A stretch of 64,000 bases of DNA. Source: Codonopsis lanceolata (lineage: Eukaryota > Streptophyta > Magnoliopsida > Asterales > Campanulaceae). This document shows, in pieces, positions 22,605-33,490 of this stretch. A model generated the notes under the pieces. It had not been told where the DNA came from, did not search any database, and worked only from the letters and a program-made list of their open reading frames with translations. Location of the stretch: positions 39,315,828 through 39,379,827 of the forward strand of contig CM028378.1 in NCBI GenBank assembly GCA_013146195.2, in the 5' to 3' direction. The position numbers and the translations under genes are program-made. Position 1 is the first letter of the stretch. The number at the start of each line of letters is the position of its first letter.

Positions 22605-23514
22605 TTAGCCCATTATAGTTAAGGAAAAATTGCAGGTTGGTTCACTTTTTGAAATTTTTAATTGCTACAGTACCCTCTCTTTTTTTTCAACCGAAAAAAG
22701 TCACTTTTGGTAGCAAAATGACCACGATACCCTTAATGAACCGTATGTACGCTACAGATGTCATTATTTTTGCACCACGTTACAATTAAACTAGACAATT
22801 AAACTATTGAACCGATGTGTAAAAATTAATGCAATGAAATTTATGAATCGCAGTTCAAAAATAGATTAGGAAATTAAACTTTGAAGTTTGAACCGCGGTG
22901 CAAAAATATAATATGAAATTAAACTTTGAATCGCGATGCAAAATTAATGTAATGAAATTTATGAACCGTTGTGCAAAAATAGATTAGGAAATTCAACTTT
23001 GAACTGCTGAGTAAAAATAATGTAATGAAATTTATGAATTGCGGTGCAAAAATAGATTAGGAAATTAAACTTTGAACCGCGGTGCACAAATATTATCTAA
23101 TTCATTTTTGCATCGCGATACAATAGTATAAAAAATCAGTTTACGTTTGCCACGTTCTTCTTCAATCTCCTCTGTCGTAAGCCTTCTTCTTCCTCATTCT
23201 TCTTTGTCTTTGTCCCAACTGAAAAATCTTTCAACCCAACACAGGTCGATCCCCGTTTCGTTATGCACAATCGTAATTTTCGAATTCAAAGTGTATTATC
23301 GAAACTGTTGAAAAAGACGATGATATTTTTGGAATAATGTTTCGAAAAATAGTCTTTTGCGATTGAAAAAAAAAAGGGGGGGGGGAATTTCAAGTGGGTA
23401 CAATTTTGAAAACATGTTTTCATCTAGAACCATTAATTTTTTGCACATTTCATAAAACTACAAATTGCTTGCCAAATGACAAAAATGTCATTAATGAACA
23501 CTCTGATGTCAAGC

Positions 23515-24005
23515 CTTGGCATCATAATGATTAATTCCAGGCATCAGGATGATTAATTCTAGGCATCAGGACTCTGATGCCAAAACTCTGATGCCAAAAA
23601 TATTGTTGATGCCAAAAATGCTGATGTCAAATCTTGGCATCAGGATAGATTTCACATTATTTTACCTGACCAAATTTAATTGAAAAATGCTGATGCCAAG
23701 CCTTGGCATCAGGATCATTAATTCAAAAACTCTGATGCCAAATCTTGGCATCAGGTGAAATGCTGATGCCTACAATTGTTGTTGATGCCAAAAATATTGC
23801 TGATGCCAAAATGCTGATGCCCACCGTTGTTGCTGATGCCAAAAACTCTGATGCCAAGCTTTGGCATCAGATTGTTGATGCCAAAATGCTGATTCCCACC
23901 ATTATTGCTGATGCCAAGCCTTGGCATCAGATGGATTTCACAGCATTATGCAACCTCTCTTCATCTTCATTGATGTATTTTTACCCAAAAATGCTGATGT
24001 CAAAA
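23515..24005. repeat. Tandem and palindromic CTGATGCCAA / TTGGCATCAG array
   Basis: More than fifteen copies of (C)TGATGCCAA or its complement occur with spacers of 5-40 bases. Several pairs form direct palindromes such as CTGATGCCAAGCTTTGGCAT at about 23849. Spacing is irregular. Confidence 0.85.
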
Positions 24006-24031
24006 AACCAATCTGATTCCAAATTTTTTTC

Positions 24032-24454
24032 TCAATCTGAAACAGGTGTCTCAAGATTTTTCTCAGTGATCTGCTTTAAATGAGCAAACAACATTGCCAT
24101 TATCTGTACAGGAGTAAAACTTTGTCTCTCATTCATATGCTGTAATTGAATCAAAAGACCACCATCAGGGCCCTCACTAGTCTCGAAAGGAAGCATCCTA
24201 ATATCATCCTGCACACTTTGCTCTTTAAATTTACTACTACCGATCAACCTCTTAACCTGAGATATAGTCGACTTCGGGTTCATAGTGGCAGAGGCAGCCC
24301 CGGCTGAGCCCAAGAACCTCTGCTTCTCACCAAACGACACCACAGCTAGAGTCTCACGATTTGATTCATCATTCAACAATACATCAATCCCGCGTTGCTT
24401 GGCAGCCGCGATAACACAGTTCTCGTTTCCAACATCAAACCCAACCACACTCAT
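24032..24454 (-). pseudogene. Captured 5' fragment of an Hsp110/HSP70-14-type chaperone gene
   Basis: From the ATG at 24454 the minus strand encodes 140 residues beginning MSVVGFDVGNENCVIAA, with RGIDVLLNDESNRET, GSAGAASATMNPKSTISQVK and SFTPVQIMAMLFAHLK. This is the N-terminal ATPase lobe of plant Hsp110-class HSP70s (Arabidopsis HSP70-14/15), cytosolic/nuclear nucleotide exchange factors of well over 750 residues. Reading stops at 24032-24034, just after EKNLETPVSD, where homology ends in transposon sequence. Upstream, an exon ending CTCATTCAG|gtgcg at 24611 and an acceptor at 24471-24473 form the leader intron, so capture was at DNA level and included promoter-proximal sequence. The fragment lacks most of the ATPase and all of the substrate domain. 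Confidence 0.8.
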
Positions 24455-24990
24455 GAAATAATAATCAAAACTGCATTACGATAAACCTAATGTTGATCAA
24501 TTTGGTAAAATTCAATCAGAATTGTTTCAACAGACATTAAGAATAATCGTTCTTAGGTAATATCTATTGAATTGATTAATTCAACAACGGAGATAGAGAT
24601 TGAAACGCACCTGAATGAGAGAGAGAAAGAGAGGGAGACCTAGAAATGTCTGGAAGGCGAATGAAATGAGACGGGAGAGAGGGGAACCGAATTCTTTCTT
24701 AAAGGGTAGTGACGTACTTTCGCCCCAAAATTATATCTAAAAGATATGTCTAAAAAATAACTGGATTTATTTGAAAACATGTTTTAAAAAATGTACCGGC
24801 TTGTAATTATTCTTTAAAAAAAAAGATAGATTTTTGGCATTAAAAACTTAAAAAAATGGACTGATCAAAAATTTTCCTTATAACACAGAATTTGCCCATT
24901 TGTGTCCACTTCAAATTTTGAAGTATACCCACACCTATTATGTGATGGGCGGTCTGGGCAAATGTACTTGGGCATATACTGCCACCTCTA

Positions 24991-25080
24991 ATCTCAAGTA
25001 CAACATACGACTCCATAGGTCTTGAATGTGAAAAAACCAAGCTAGAGCTTGAGCCCAAACTTAACTCAAGCTCTGCTAAT

Positions 25081-25157
<77 letters not shown>

Positions 25158-25879
25158 GTAATAAACAATAAAATAATAAAATAATAGAATCATCACATAT
25201 AGACTAATAAAATAAAAGTCAAGATAGAGAGAACTATAGAATTATCAAAGCATGCTAAGCAAAGAATCATAAACTTAGATTAGTTATTTAATATTGTAAG
25301 CGAATTATTTTCCCTCCAAACTGTGGAATCATAAATTTAACCAAATTTCAGTCTAAAATATAAAAACACAACCATCCAAATTAAATTTCAATAGAGAATA
25401 AAGACTCATTCACCAATGTATAATATGGGCATAGTTGAACCTTACGAGTCGACCCTAATTCGAGCTAGGCTGGTCAAACGAACAACGCTCGTGAGCCTAT
25501 CAAGTTGAGTTCATAGATTTGATTCAAGTTGAAAATGAGTCTATTCTATTTTTGAATTTGGCTCATTATTTGAATGGGCTCAAGCTGAGCGAGACATTAC
25601 AAAGCCCGAGTCCAACCGAATCTTAGTAGCTTAGCTCAACTCACGGATGAAAAAAATAATTTTAAAAAAATTAAGCAATCAAGATTTATATATTTTTAAA
25701 TTTAGAAGAGAGACAACTCTTTAAAATAATTTAAAAGATTAACAAATGGATAGTTTTATATCTAGACATTTAGAAATGAGACTATTTTTTAAAATAATTA
25801 TTAAAAAAAAAGTACAAATCAAACTATATTTGTTGCCGGATGAAGTTTATAGCTGGTAGCCTGGCACTACTAAATAGTA
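24991..25879. other. Intergenic, including an (AT)n tract and outer hAT remnants
   Basis: Holds an (AT)n microsatellite at about 25083-25154 and GAGCTTGAGC/GGCTCAAGCTGAGC words at 25035-25075 and 25480-25640 that resemble the right side of the element begun at 21002. No gene. Confidence 0.5.
25083..25154. repeat. (AT)n microsatellite
   Basis: About 36 uninterrupted TA units. A minus-strand ORF through it translates to an Ile-Tyr run and is not real. Confidence 0.98.
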
Positions 25880-26137
25880 CTCCCTCCGTCCCTAAGTTAT
25901 CGTCATCTTTTCCTTTTTCGTCCGTCTCAATATAATTGTCCAGTTTGAAACTTACATTTTTAAAACATCACTTTTACCACTTTATCCTTATTTTTTCACC
26001 TTACTTTAATTATGAGTCACATACACATGGGCTTTAACGGAAACTACACATTAAACCAATATAAATAATTAAATCAATTATTTTTCCTTAAGCTGTACGC
26101 CGAATTAACCAGAACGATTATTTAAAGACGGAGGGAG
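25880..26137. mobile_element. Stowaway MITE (Tc1/mariner type), copy 1
   Basis: Begins CTCCCTCCGTCCCTAAG and ends AAAGACGGAGGGAG, the classical Stowaway termini, flanked by TA on both sides (25878-25879 and 26138-26139). 258 bases, non-coding. Confidence 0.92.
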
Positions 26138-26369
26138 TACTAATAACATGAAAAAGTTTGAATTGTATCAAGAGTTTTGTTTGTTATTAATTCTGGGTAG
26201 CATGAACTTGTGGGCCTTATACCGAAAAGCTCAACCTAGATCGATCATGAGTGGGTGGGCCTCGTGTCTCAAAATATGGAGTGACCTCCCCGAAGTTTTC
26301 CCTTTTTCCAATATCTTTCATGAATTTGGTCTCGAAAGTCTTCCAGGCCAAAAAATAATAATAATAATA

Positions 26370-27316
26370 TAAAAAAAGATCGGTCCACTTTTTAAAATTT
26401 TTAATCGTTAAAATATTTTTATTTTTTTTAAATCAGAAAAAATCATTTTTAATGATAAAATGACTACGGTATTCATAATGAATCGTAGGCGCACTACATA
26501 GATCATTATTTTTGCATCGCGATTCATCAATTTTATTGCATTAACTTTTGCACCGTGGTTCAATAGTTTAATTTTCTAGTTTAATTGCACTGTGATTCAT
26601 CAATTTTGTAGCATTAATTTTGCATCTCTGTTCAATGGTTTAACTGTCTAGTCTAATTGAATCGCGGTTCATCAATTTTATAGCATTAAGTTTTGCACTG
26701 CGGTTCAATAGTTTAACTGACTAGTCTAATTGCACTACGGTTCATTAATTTTATTGCATTAATTTTTTATCAGCGATACATATGCATAATCCAAGTTGAA
26801 TCGTGGTATAAACTTTTATGTACCGCAATGAATTAATTTTTGAATCGTAATACATAAAATATTATTAATCCATTTTTGCACCGTGATACAAAATGATAAT
26901 GAACCAAACCATGTCATTCACATTTTTCTTCTATTTCCTCTGTTGTAAGCCTTTTTCTTCCCTCCCTCCCCCTTCTCCGTCTTCGTCCTACTGAAAAATC
27001 ATTTAACCCAGATCCATTACAATTTCGTACATAATGAATCAAAGAAACCATTTACCTTCGGGGACAACACCTCCAAACCTCCACGAAAGGGCGCTGCCCC
27101 TTCGACCCCTGCGACCTAACCGGGCAGGTCGATCCCCGTTTCGTTGTATAACAATGATGATTTTCAAATCCAAAATGTGTTGCTAGAGCTGTTGAAGGAG
27201 AGGATGATATTTTCAAAACAATATTTCAAAAATTAGTTTTTTGCAGTTGGAAAAAAAGAACGGTGTATTTTTGAGGTTAAAAACTTTGAAAAATGGACCG
27301 GTCATAATTTTATCCA
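26370..27316. mobile_element. Family-A TIR element, copy 2
   Basis: The left end GATCGGTCCACTTTTTAAAA and right end TTGAAAAATGGACCGGTCAT are inverted. The interior repeats units around TTTGCACCGCGGTTCAATAG at 26510-26900. The arm sequence after the left TIR parallels copy 1, e.g. AAAATGACTACGGTATTC against AAAATGACCACGATACCC. Right-arm wording is also shared with copy 1 (CCGTTTCGTT near 27140 and 23251). Confidence 0.65.
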
Positions 27317-27332
27317 AGAAAAATGAATAAGA

Positions 27333-27800
27333 GGTAAATTGGGGCCGGTCCACTTTGATACGTTACAGTTGGTACGATATCTTTTTTTCTAACCGAAAAA
27401 AATATTTTTGAAGCGAAAATACTACGATACTTTTAATGAGTCTAAGGAGCACTACATATCACATACTCAATGTACCTCGCGTTACATCAATTAATTCACC
27501 GTGATGCATCGATTTAAACTACCAAATTCAATTTGACACTGCAATGCAACAAGTCAAGCTAATTAATGCACTGCGATGTATCAATTTAAAATACTAAATC
27601 CAATTCGTGCACCGCGATGCAACTAGTCAAGCCCCCAATTGATGCATTGCTCTGCAAATCATAATTAAACCAAACCTTCATGTATTTTATTTCGAGTTCA
27701 TAATCAACAAATGATTAAAAATTAATGCATTATCTCTCCATCTAAATCAAAAGCGATATATCATGATTCACAATGATGCATTGTGATGCATCTAAATTCA
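27333..27800. mobile_element. Family-A element, copy 3, right end not seen
   Basis: The left end GGGGCCGGTCCACTTTGATA is followed by TTTTTTTCTAACCGAAAAAA and then units such as CACCGCGATGCAACTAGTC. It starts only about 17 bases after copy 2 ends. The right TIR is not recognisable. Confidence 0.5.
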
Positions 27801-28948
27801 AGGATGGTGTCCAGTACCAACAAAATTATATTCAGACATTTTATAGAATAGTTTACATACATAAAAACACAAAACACACGAATAAATATATTTTGAATCA
27901 CAGATACAAACAACACAATGAAGAAGAATAATAACAACAACAATAACATGTGATGAAAAATAAAAGAGTGTAAAGTTAGGGTAGTAAAGACACAATTATG
28001 TAGGAACTACACTTTTTCTTTACCACCCAACTTTCCACTCTATTTTGTCTTCGTCCATAACTATCATTCTTTTTTTGCTTCTTCGGGCAGATAAACTCGA
28101 CGACGAGGAAGAAAAAGAAAAAATTTACATCCATTCTATGAATTGGGCATTATTGAAACGATTAAATGAAAATAAACTTTTCTGGTTTAAAAAAAAAAAA
28201 CTTATGCAGTTTCAAATTTTAGAAATGATACGGCCCACAATTTTGCAAAAAAAAAAAAAAAAAAAGAAGAAGAAAAAAAGATTAAAGAAAAAGGAAGAAA
28301 TGAGGCTGTGAATGTTTTGGTTACAATCCATTATAATTATGAACAATGATGATACTGTCACGAGAAAGATTTTGTTTTGTCTTCCGATCGTGAATTAAAT
28401 TATGGGTAGCAACTTTCAAGCCCATTTCATAGAAAAGTTGTAGGAGGAGCTTTCGGCTACAAGTTTCATTCTCTTTCTCTTTTGGACAAACTACACAATG
28501 GTCCCCTATTTTCTGAGTTCTTACGATTCATCCCTCATAAGTGCAAATGGTCCCTGAACTCATGACATTCAATGAAAGAGGTCCTTCCATTGAAGGCCAT
28601 CACATTTTTGCCGTTAACTCCCCACACGTGCCTTTCACAGTTTCACATGTATCAGGGCGAGGGCAAAATTGTTTCATCTAAGTAATTACAAGGACCAAAA
28701 GTTAACATAGTTTTAAATGTATTTTTTGAATATAAAGTTGAGACTGAGGCGTGATCGACACTAATGGAGGGCGCAAGAACCTTCACGCCCGATCCATACA
28801 CACCAACCTAATATCAAGAACCCTTTCTCCAAAACCCACACCCTCTTCCCCATTCGCTCCGCGATCTTTTTCTTCCACCAGACTCGACCCTTACCCCGCT
28901 TTTAGTTTTGTACTTTAACGCATAGGATTTTTTCGACGTTAAAAACTA
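27801..28948. other. AT-rich intergenic sequence
   Basis: Includes A-rich low-complexity DNA (28188-28290) and TGGTCCCTGAACTCATGACA at 28550, similar in style to 20470-20545. No gene or complete element was found. Confidence 0.45.
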
Positions 28949-29207
28949 CTCCCTTCGTCCGAAAATATATGACGTTTTGGGAGAGTTTTTTTGTTCCAAA
29001 ATAAATGACACTTTGCAATTTTCAAGAAACTTTTTTTTTAATAATTCTACTCATATTTATTGACTTCATTACTCGTGTTTGGCTTTTTAGACAAGAATAT
29101 CAAGACACATCATTAATGTTTGGATAAGGACAATTTAGCCTTTACAATATGCTTCCTTGATCTGTGTAAAAAACTCCAAAACGTTATATATTTTAGGACA
29201 AAGGGTG
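28949..29207. mobile_element. Stowaway MITE, copy 2
   Basis: Ends CTCCCTTCGTCCGAAAATAT and (reversed) CACCCTTTGTCCTAAAATAT with AACGTTxTATATTTT symmetry. Flanked by TA at 28947-28948 and 29208-29209. 259 bases, nearly the same length as copy 1. Confidence 0.88.
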
Positions 29208-29346
29208 TATTTAGTACAATCAACAAAATACCTACAAAATTTTATGCGTGGACGATAATTCATGGGTTGAAATCAGATCGAGATGAAAGAAAGGTAAATT
29301 TGGTTGCGCTTTTCCAAATACTATGGTTGCGCTTTTTATGTGTGGA

Positions 29347-29618
29347 TAGGGTTGACAATTGGTTGAAATGAGTTGGGTTCAACTTGGTCGTCCCGTTTTG
29401 GACCAAGTGTTTTCTTAAAAAATCGTATAATTATAGAGAAAAATTTATCAGGTCAAAATGGATACGGGTTTGACATGCTTTAACTCGATCCGACCCAATT
29501 CGTTAATATTTTTTGGTCGAAACAGGACCCAAAAATATTAACGAGTTGAGTTGGGTTCGGTAATTTTAATGTCGATTTGGGTGTGTTGATGGGTTCTGAG
29601 TTGTAATTGTCAGGTCTA
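29347..29618. mobile_element. Small hAT MITE with perfect 8-bp duplication TGTGTGGA
   Basis: Left end TAGGGTTGACAATTGG, right end TTGTAATTGTCAGGTCTA. TGTGTGGA occurs immediately outside both ends (29339-29346 and 29619-29626). 272 bases, with internal GAC/GGG-rich words TTAATATTTTTTGGTCG and their complement. A relative lies in the intron at 57665-58040. Confidence 0.9.
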
Positions 29619-29699
29619 TGTGTGGACGCCAATGGTGATGGTGTGTCGACAGAGAAGACGTGCATGCTGGGCATAACATGGGCAGGGGAGGATTTAAGT

Positions 29700-30330
29700 T
29701 AGGGGTGTAAATCGGAACCACCGAACCGAATCAAACCAAACCAAACCAGTCGGTTTGGTTTGGTTTTGGTCGAAGACGGTTTGGTTTCGGTTTCAAAAAT
29801 TGGAAAACCACGAGGTTCGGTTCGGTTCGGTTCATGGTTTTTGGTATCGAACCAAACCAAACCGAACCGAACCGAACCACCCTATATATTTTTATTTATT
29901 TATTATATAATAAATATTATATTACATTTATTAACAATTTTGAACCTTTGATTTATTATATATATATATATATATATATATACGGACACTAAACAAACAA
30001 AATCTTGATTATTGGAGAACTATTATTTCTTCCATTGTTTGTGTTTATTTTAGAATTTGTATTGTTTTATTTATGATAATTTTTTGTTAATAGATTATTT
30101 CCTAATTTTGATGTTAATTCCAAATTAAAATATTATTTTTAATGTTGGTTAATTTCATTAAAAAATCATTTATATAAACCACAAAACCGAACCAAACCAA
30201 ACCGAGTGGTTCGGTTTGGTTTGGTTCCAAGTCTTACTCGGTTCGGTTTGAGATTTTTTGAACCACTAGGAGGCGGTTCGGTTTATGATTTTGACATAAA
30301 CCAAACCAAACCGAACCACTTACACCCCTA
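29700..30330. mobile_element. Non-autonomous hAT element of the GGTTCGG type (copy 2)
   Basis: Ends TAGGGGTGTAAATCGGAACC and ...GAACCACTTACACCCCTA, with a perfect 8-bp duplication ATTTAAGT (29692-29699 and 30331-30338). The subterminal arms are arrays of CCGAACC/AACCAAACC at the left and GGTTCGGTTTGG at both sides, the kind of repeated binding words hAT transposases use. The core is AT-rich with an (AT)n run near 29959. 631 bases. Confidence 0.93.
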
Positions 30331-30338
30331 ATTTAAGT

Positions 30339-32499
30339 AAAAGATGACTGGGGCTTGAGCCCATGCCAACATTTCACAACAAAAAAAAAAAAAAAAAGAA
30401 AGAAAAACTTTTGTTAAACGCTATTATTAATCCATACCAAAAAGTCCACCTAAAAATGTTCAAATCCAAAATATCCAAAAATAATTCTTTTATCCAAAAG
30501 TTTCAAAGTTAAACTTTTAGAGTATTACCAATGTAACTGTAAATCACATTTGGTTGTGGGTAATTAATACTTTCAAGTCTCAATCTCATGTGTCACTTTT
30601 CCTCTCCTTTTTTTTTTTGCAGATCTTTCCCCTAAAGGGACATAGAAAGAGATCGAACATAAGACCTCTTATTTTGTAAAGCTCCAACTCTACAATTGAG
30701 TCATTTTTCCTCTCTTTATTCACATTCAATTAAAAATGACATCGATATCCAATGTAACTGTTGATATGATTTAATATAATATGTGTCATACCACTAAAAT
30801 AAAATTTAACGAAAAATAAAGAAAAATAACAACTAGTATGAAGATTTTTTTAAAGAAAAACATTGACAATGATGTATTCACATCTTCAACTACAATGTGA
30901 AAAAAATTGATCGCACACATATCCATAACACTTACTTATCGATGGTTGTATTGAATAACTTCTTTTTTAAAAGAATGTGTAAATCCTATAGTATTCAACT
31001 TTTTCAACATTCACATTTGCATTAATGATGCTCTTAATACCAACAAATCCAAAAGTTAAAGTTTGTATTAATGTCATTAGGGTAAGAGTTTTTGTTTGGA
31101 TTTTTATTTTCCTAGTCGAATAATAGTTTGATGATTGTTATTCGTATACAATAAAAGAATGAAAATAACAACTCTAAATACATTTTTGATAGTGTATAAT
31201 ACTTCATTTGAGGTTGAGAATAATTAAAAACAAAAGTTAGATTTAGTTTTTAAAAATAATATTCCACATGTTAAACGATTAGATCACCAACTTATCACAA
31301 TGATTCAATTCCAATTTGCTTCTGATCGTCGTAGTGAAGAGGGGTTGGACAAAGTATGATTGACATTGAGAAGAATGATTCAAAAGAGGATTTTTCTAGC
31401 GAAAAATTTCTGGTTAGTCTCATTTTAAAAGTTTTCAACTGTTTTATATTTTTATATTTTTTCGTAATTGGAAAAAAAACACATCATTCATTGTCAAACA
31501 CAAAATCATGCCTTGCAAATACATCATTTGTATATCGTGATACATAAAAATATTTTATTTTACGTATCTCAAATTCTCAATGCATGATTTTGTATTTTAC
31601 AGAATATAACGTGTCTTTTTCTAATTATAAAAAAATATAAAAGTATAAAACAATTAAAAATTATTCAAGAAGGAACCTAATCTCTCCCATACAAAACTAT
31701 TAATGTACATAGCCACATATGGCCATACGGATTCGAGGAAACCTAAATCTGTCTAATATTAGAAGGCCTTTAGGTAGAAGTCCAAAGAACCTGGCCCGCT
31801 CCATTCCAAAACTGGGGCGTTGTTGGGGGGATCAGATAAAATTCCAAGTATCTGACCCAATTGGTCAGTCCGACGCTGTTTAGTGCTGGCGGATGATCCA
31901 TTTTTAAGCATATAGGGCCAAAAAAAAAAAAAAAAAACGATAATAAGAGAAAAAGATAAGAACAAGGTGGGAAAAAAAAATGGAACACTTACTACGCAGG
32001 TGAAGGATAAATGGTCGGAGAAATTGCGGTTTGATATACTTTTTCAAATATTTATTCGTTGTATTTTTCATTATTTTTTTCAATTGTTAAAATTCATTTT
32101 TGAAATATTGTTCTTATATGCCAAATTAAGATAACACTGAAAATTCTTCTTTTTCTTTTTTTTTTTCAAAAGAGGATCAATAGAGGTAAAATTCTTTTTT
32201 TTTCTTCTTCCTCATCGTTGGATTCATTCGTGCGAAGAAAGTATGAAGATGAAATAAGAACGATTGTTACTACATAACTATTTATTTATCACCAAAACTT
32301 TCCACTATTTTACTTATTCATATCATGTTGTTTTTGTTATTCTTCTTCTTCTTGTTCTTTTTCATCATCATCAATTGTTTGTGACTCAAAATATATATAC
32401 TTTTTTTTTTGTGTTACTACGAATGTAAAAAGTGTTCAATTAAATGCATGAATAGAAATTTTTTTTGTTGTTGAACACTTTTTTTTTAATCTGGATGCA
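30339..32499. other. AT-rich intergenic sequence
   Basis: About 2.2 kb. A GC-richer patch at 31740-31925 ends in an A-run, which could be an old short retroposed piece, but no tRNA-like box was found. No gene supported. Confidence 0.45.
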
Positions 32500-32840
32500 A
32501 TAATTTTGAATCACGATGCATCATTTGTGAATAGTGATGCATCGATTTGGATTTCAGATGCATATAAGTTTGAATCAGTGTTGATTATGTACTAGAAAGA
32601 AGTTACATGAATGTCTGGTTGCATAATGATTTGTAACGCAATGCATAAATTAGATTAGATAATTTAAATTGATGTATCGCAGTGTAAAAATTGATGCATC
32701 GTGATGCACTAAGTGTGTGATCTGTATCGCGAATTCGGTTCATTAAGAAAATCATATTTTTTTCACACCTAAAAGTGTCTTTTCCATTTTTTTTAAAGAC
32801 AATGAATTGTAACGGTAAAAAACTTTGAGGGTCCGTTTGG
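32500..32840. mobile_element. Family-A element, copy 4, reverse orientation, partial
   Basis: Units like CACGATGCATCATTTGTGAA and GATGCATCGATTTGG lead into TTCGGTTCATTAAGAAAATC and AAAACTTTGAGGGTCCG. Reversed, this parallels the left arm of copy 1 (CACTTTT...TTAATGAACCG). Only one arm is seen. Confidence 0.45.
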
Positions 32841-33490
32841 ATGCATTGATTTTGAATTCAATAAATATTAGAATTCTATAAAATTTAAATAACTTGGAAA
32901 TTTGTTTTCAAAATCATAGCAATTTCATAGTTTTGATAATGTGTGGAATTCAATTGTAATTCTACATTATAGTTAATATAAAATTTCATTTGTATATCAA
33001 ATATTTAGTTTAGTATATTGGTAATGAGTGTTAGTGATAATGAATGACAAATATTCAAATTTTGTTAACAACAAAATTGTGAGTATTTTTTTTGTTAATA
33101 AATAGCATATAGAGGTGGTCGGCGGATGATGGTGGCAATGGCAATGGTGGTGCCAGAGGTGACTGGTGGTTGTGGTGGAGGACGGTGGTGACTGGAGGCG
33201 GTGACCAGAGGTGATTGGTGGCGGTGGTCGGAGGTGGCAATGGTCGGGAGTTGTGGTGGTAGTGGTGGTAAAAGGAAGGTAAGTTGTTATTGTTTATAAT
33301 AATAGATCAAAATTTAAAATTTAAAATTTAAATCCTTAGAATTTTGTATAAAATTAGTTTTATGGAATTGAAGCATTTAGAATTTCAATTCAATTCTGAT
33401 TCTAAATTTTAAATGTATTATCAAACGACCTGATTGGTTTGGAGACTCAAATTCTAATTTCAAACAATAGAATTGGGTATCCAAACATAT
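32828..33490. mobile_element. Possible TIR element with GTTTGGATxC ends
   Basis: GGTCCGTTTGGATGCATTGA at the left and GAATTGGGTATCCAAACATA at the right are inverted over about 12 bases, and both are followed inward by GAATTCAAT-like words. The interior holds a G-rich GGTGGT low-complexity block at 33108-33275. No duplication determined. Confidence 0.4.

Larger units (their letters stand above)
23385..24815. mobile_element. Family-B TIR element with CTGATGCCAA repeats and captured HSP70 5' end
   Basis: The left end AATTTCAAGTGGGTACAATT...AAAACATGTTTTCA is matched in inverted orientation at the right by GAAAACATGTTTTAAAAAAT...ACCGGCTTGTAATT. It sits in an A-run of the family-A right arm (A's on both sides could be the target duplication). 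From 23515 to 24000 it repeats CTGATGCCAA and TTGGCATCAG, which pair as palindromes. From 24032 it carries an HSP70-type 5' gene piece. A second, partial family-B copy starts at 58621. Confidence 0.65.
22621..24879. mobile_element. Family-A TIR element, copy 1, with GCACCGCGGTGCA-type repeats
   Basis: Ends AAGGAAAAATTGCAGGTTGG and (reverse complement of right end) AAGGAAAATTTTTGATCAGT form imperfect inverted repeats of about 40 bases. The left arm contains at least six copies of a unit around TTGAACCGCGGTGCAAAAAT at 22800-23130. The right arm is separated from the left by the family-B element (23385-24815). Copies 2-4 occur at 26370, 27333 and 32500. No transposase is present. MULE affinity is possible from the long TIRs but not shown. 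Confidence 0.6.
21134..24990. mobile_element. Inner hAT element carrying nested insertions
   Basis: The left terminus TAGAGATGGCAAATGGGC and right terminus ...TACTGCCACCTCTA are inverted hAT-type ends. The flanking octamers ATCCTAAG (21126-21133) and ATCTCAAG (24991-24998) agree at six of eight positions, consistent with a decayed target duplication. Inside lie a solo LTR (21534-21929), a possible captured exon pair and a TIR element with another TIR element inside it. No hAT transposase is present, so it is non-autonomous. Confidence 0.6.

Noticed and set aside
23515..24005. CRISPR-like array of short repeats
   Set aside because: The repeat word is only about 10 bases, occurs in both orientations, has irregular spacing, and lies in a plant transposon.
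24840..25196. 118-codon minus-strand ORF with an Ile-Tyr run
   Set aside because: It reads through an (AT)n microsatellite.
28045..28311. Lysine-rich 88-codon ORF
   Set aside because: It is carried by A-runs and has no domain, splice context or codon pattern of a gene.
31740..31925. Possible SINE ending in an A-run
   Set aside because: No tRNA-like A and B boxes or target duplication could be found.
33108..33275. Proline-rich minus-strand ORF over a GGTGGT block
   Set aside because: Low-complexity DNA inside a probable transposon, with no conserved sequence.
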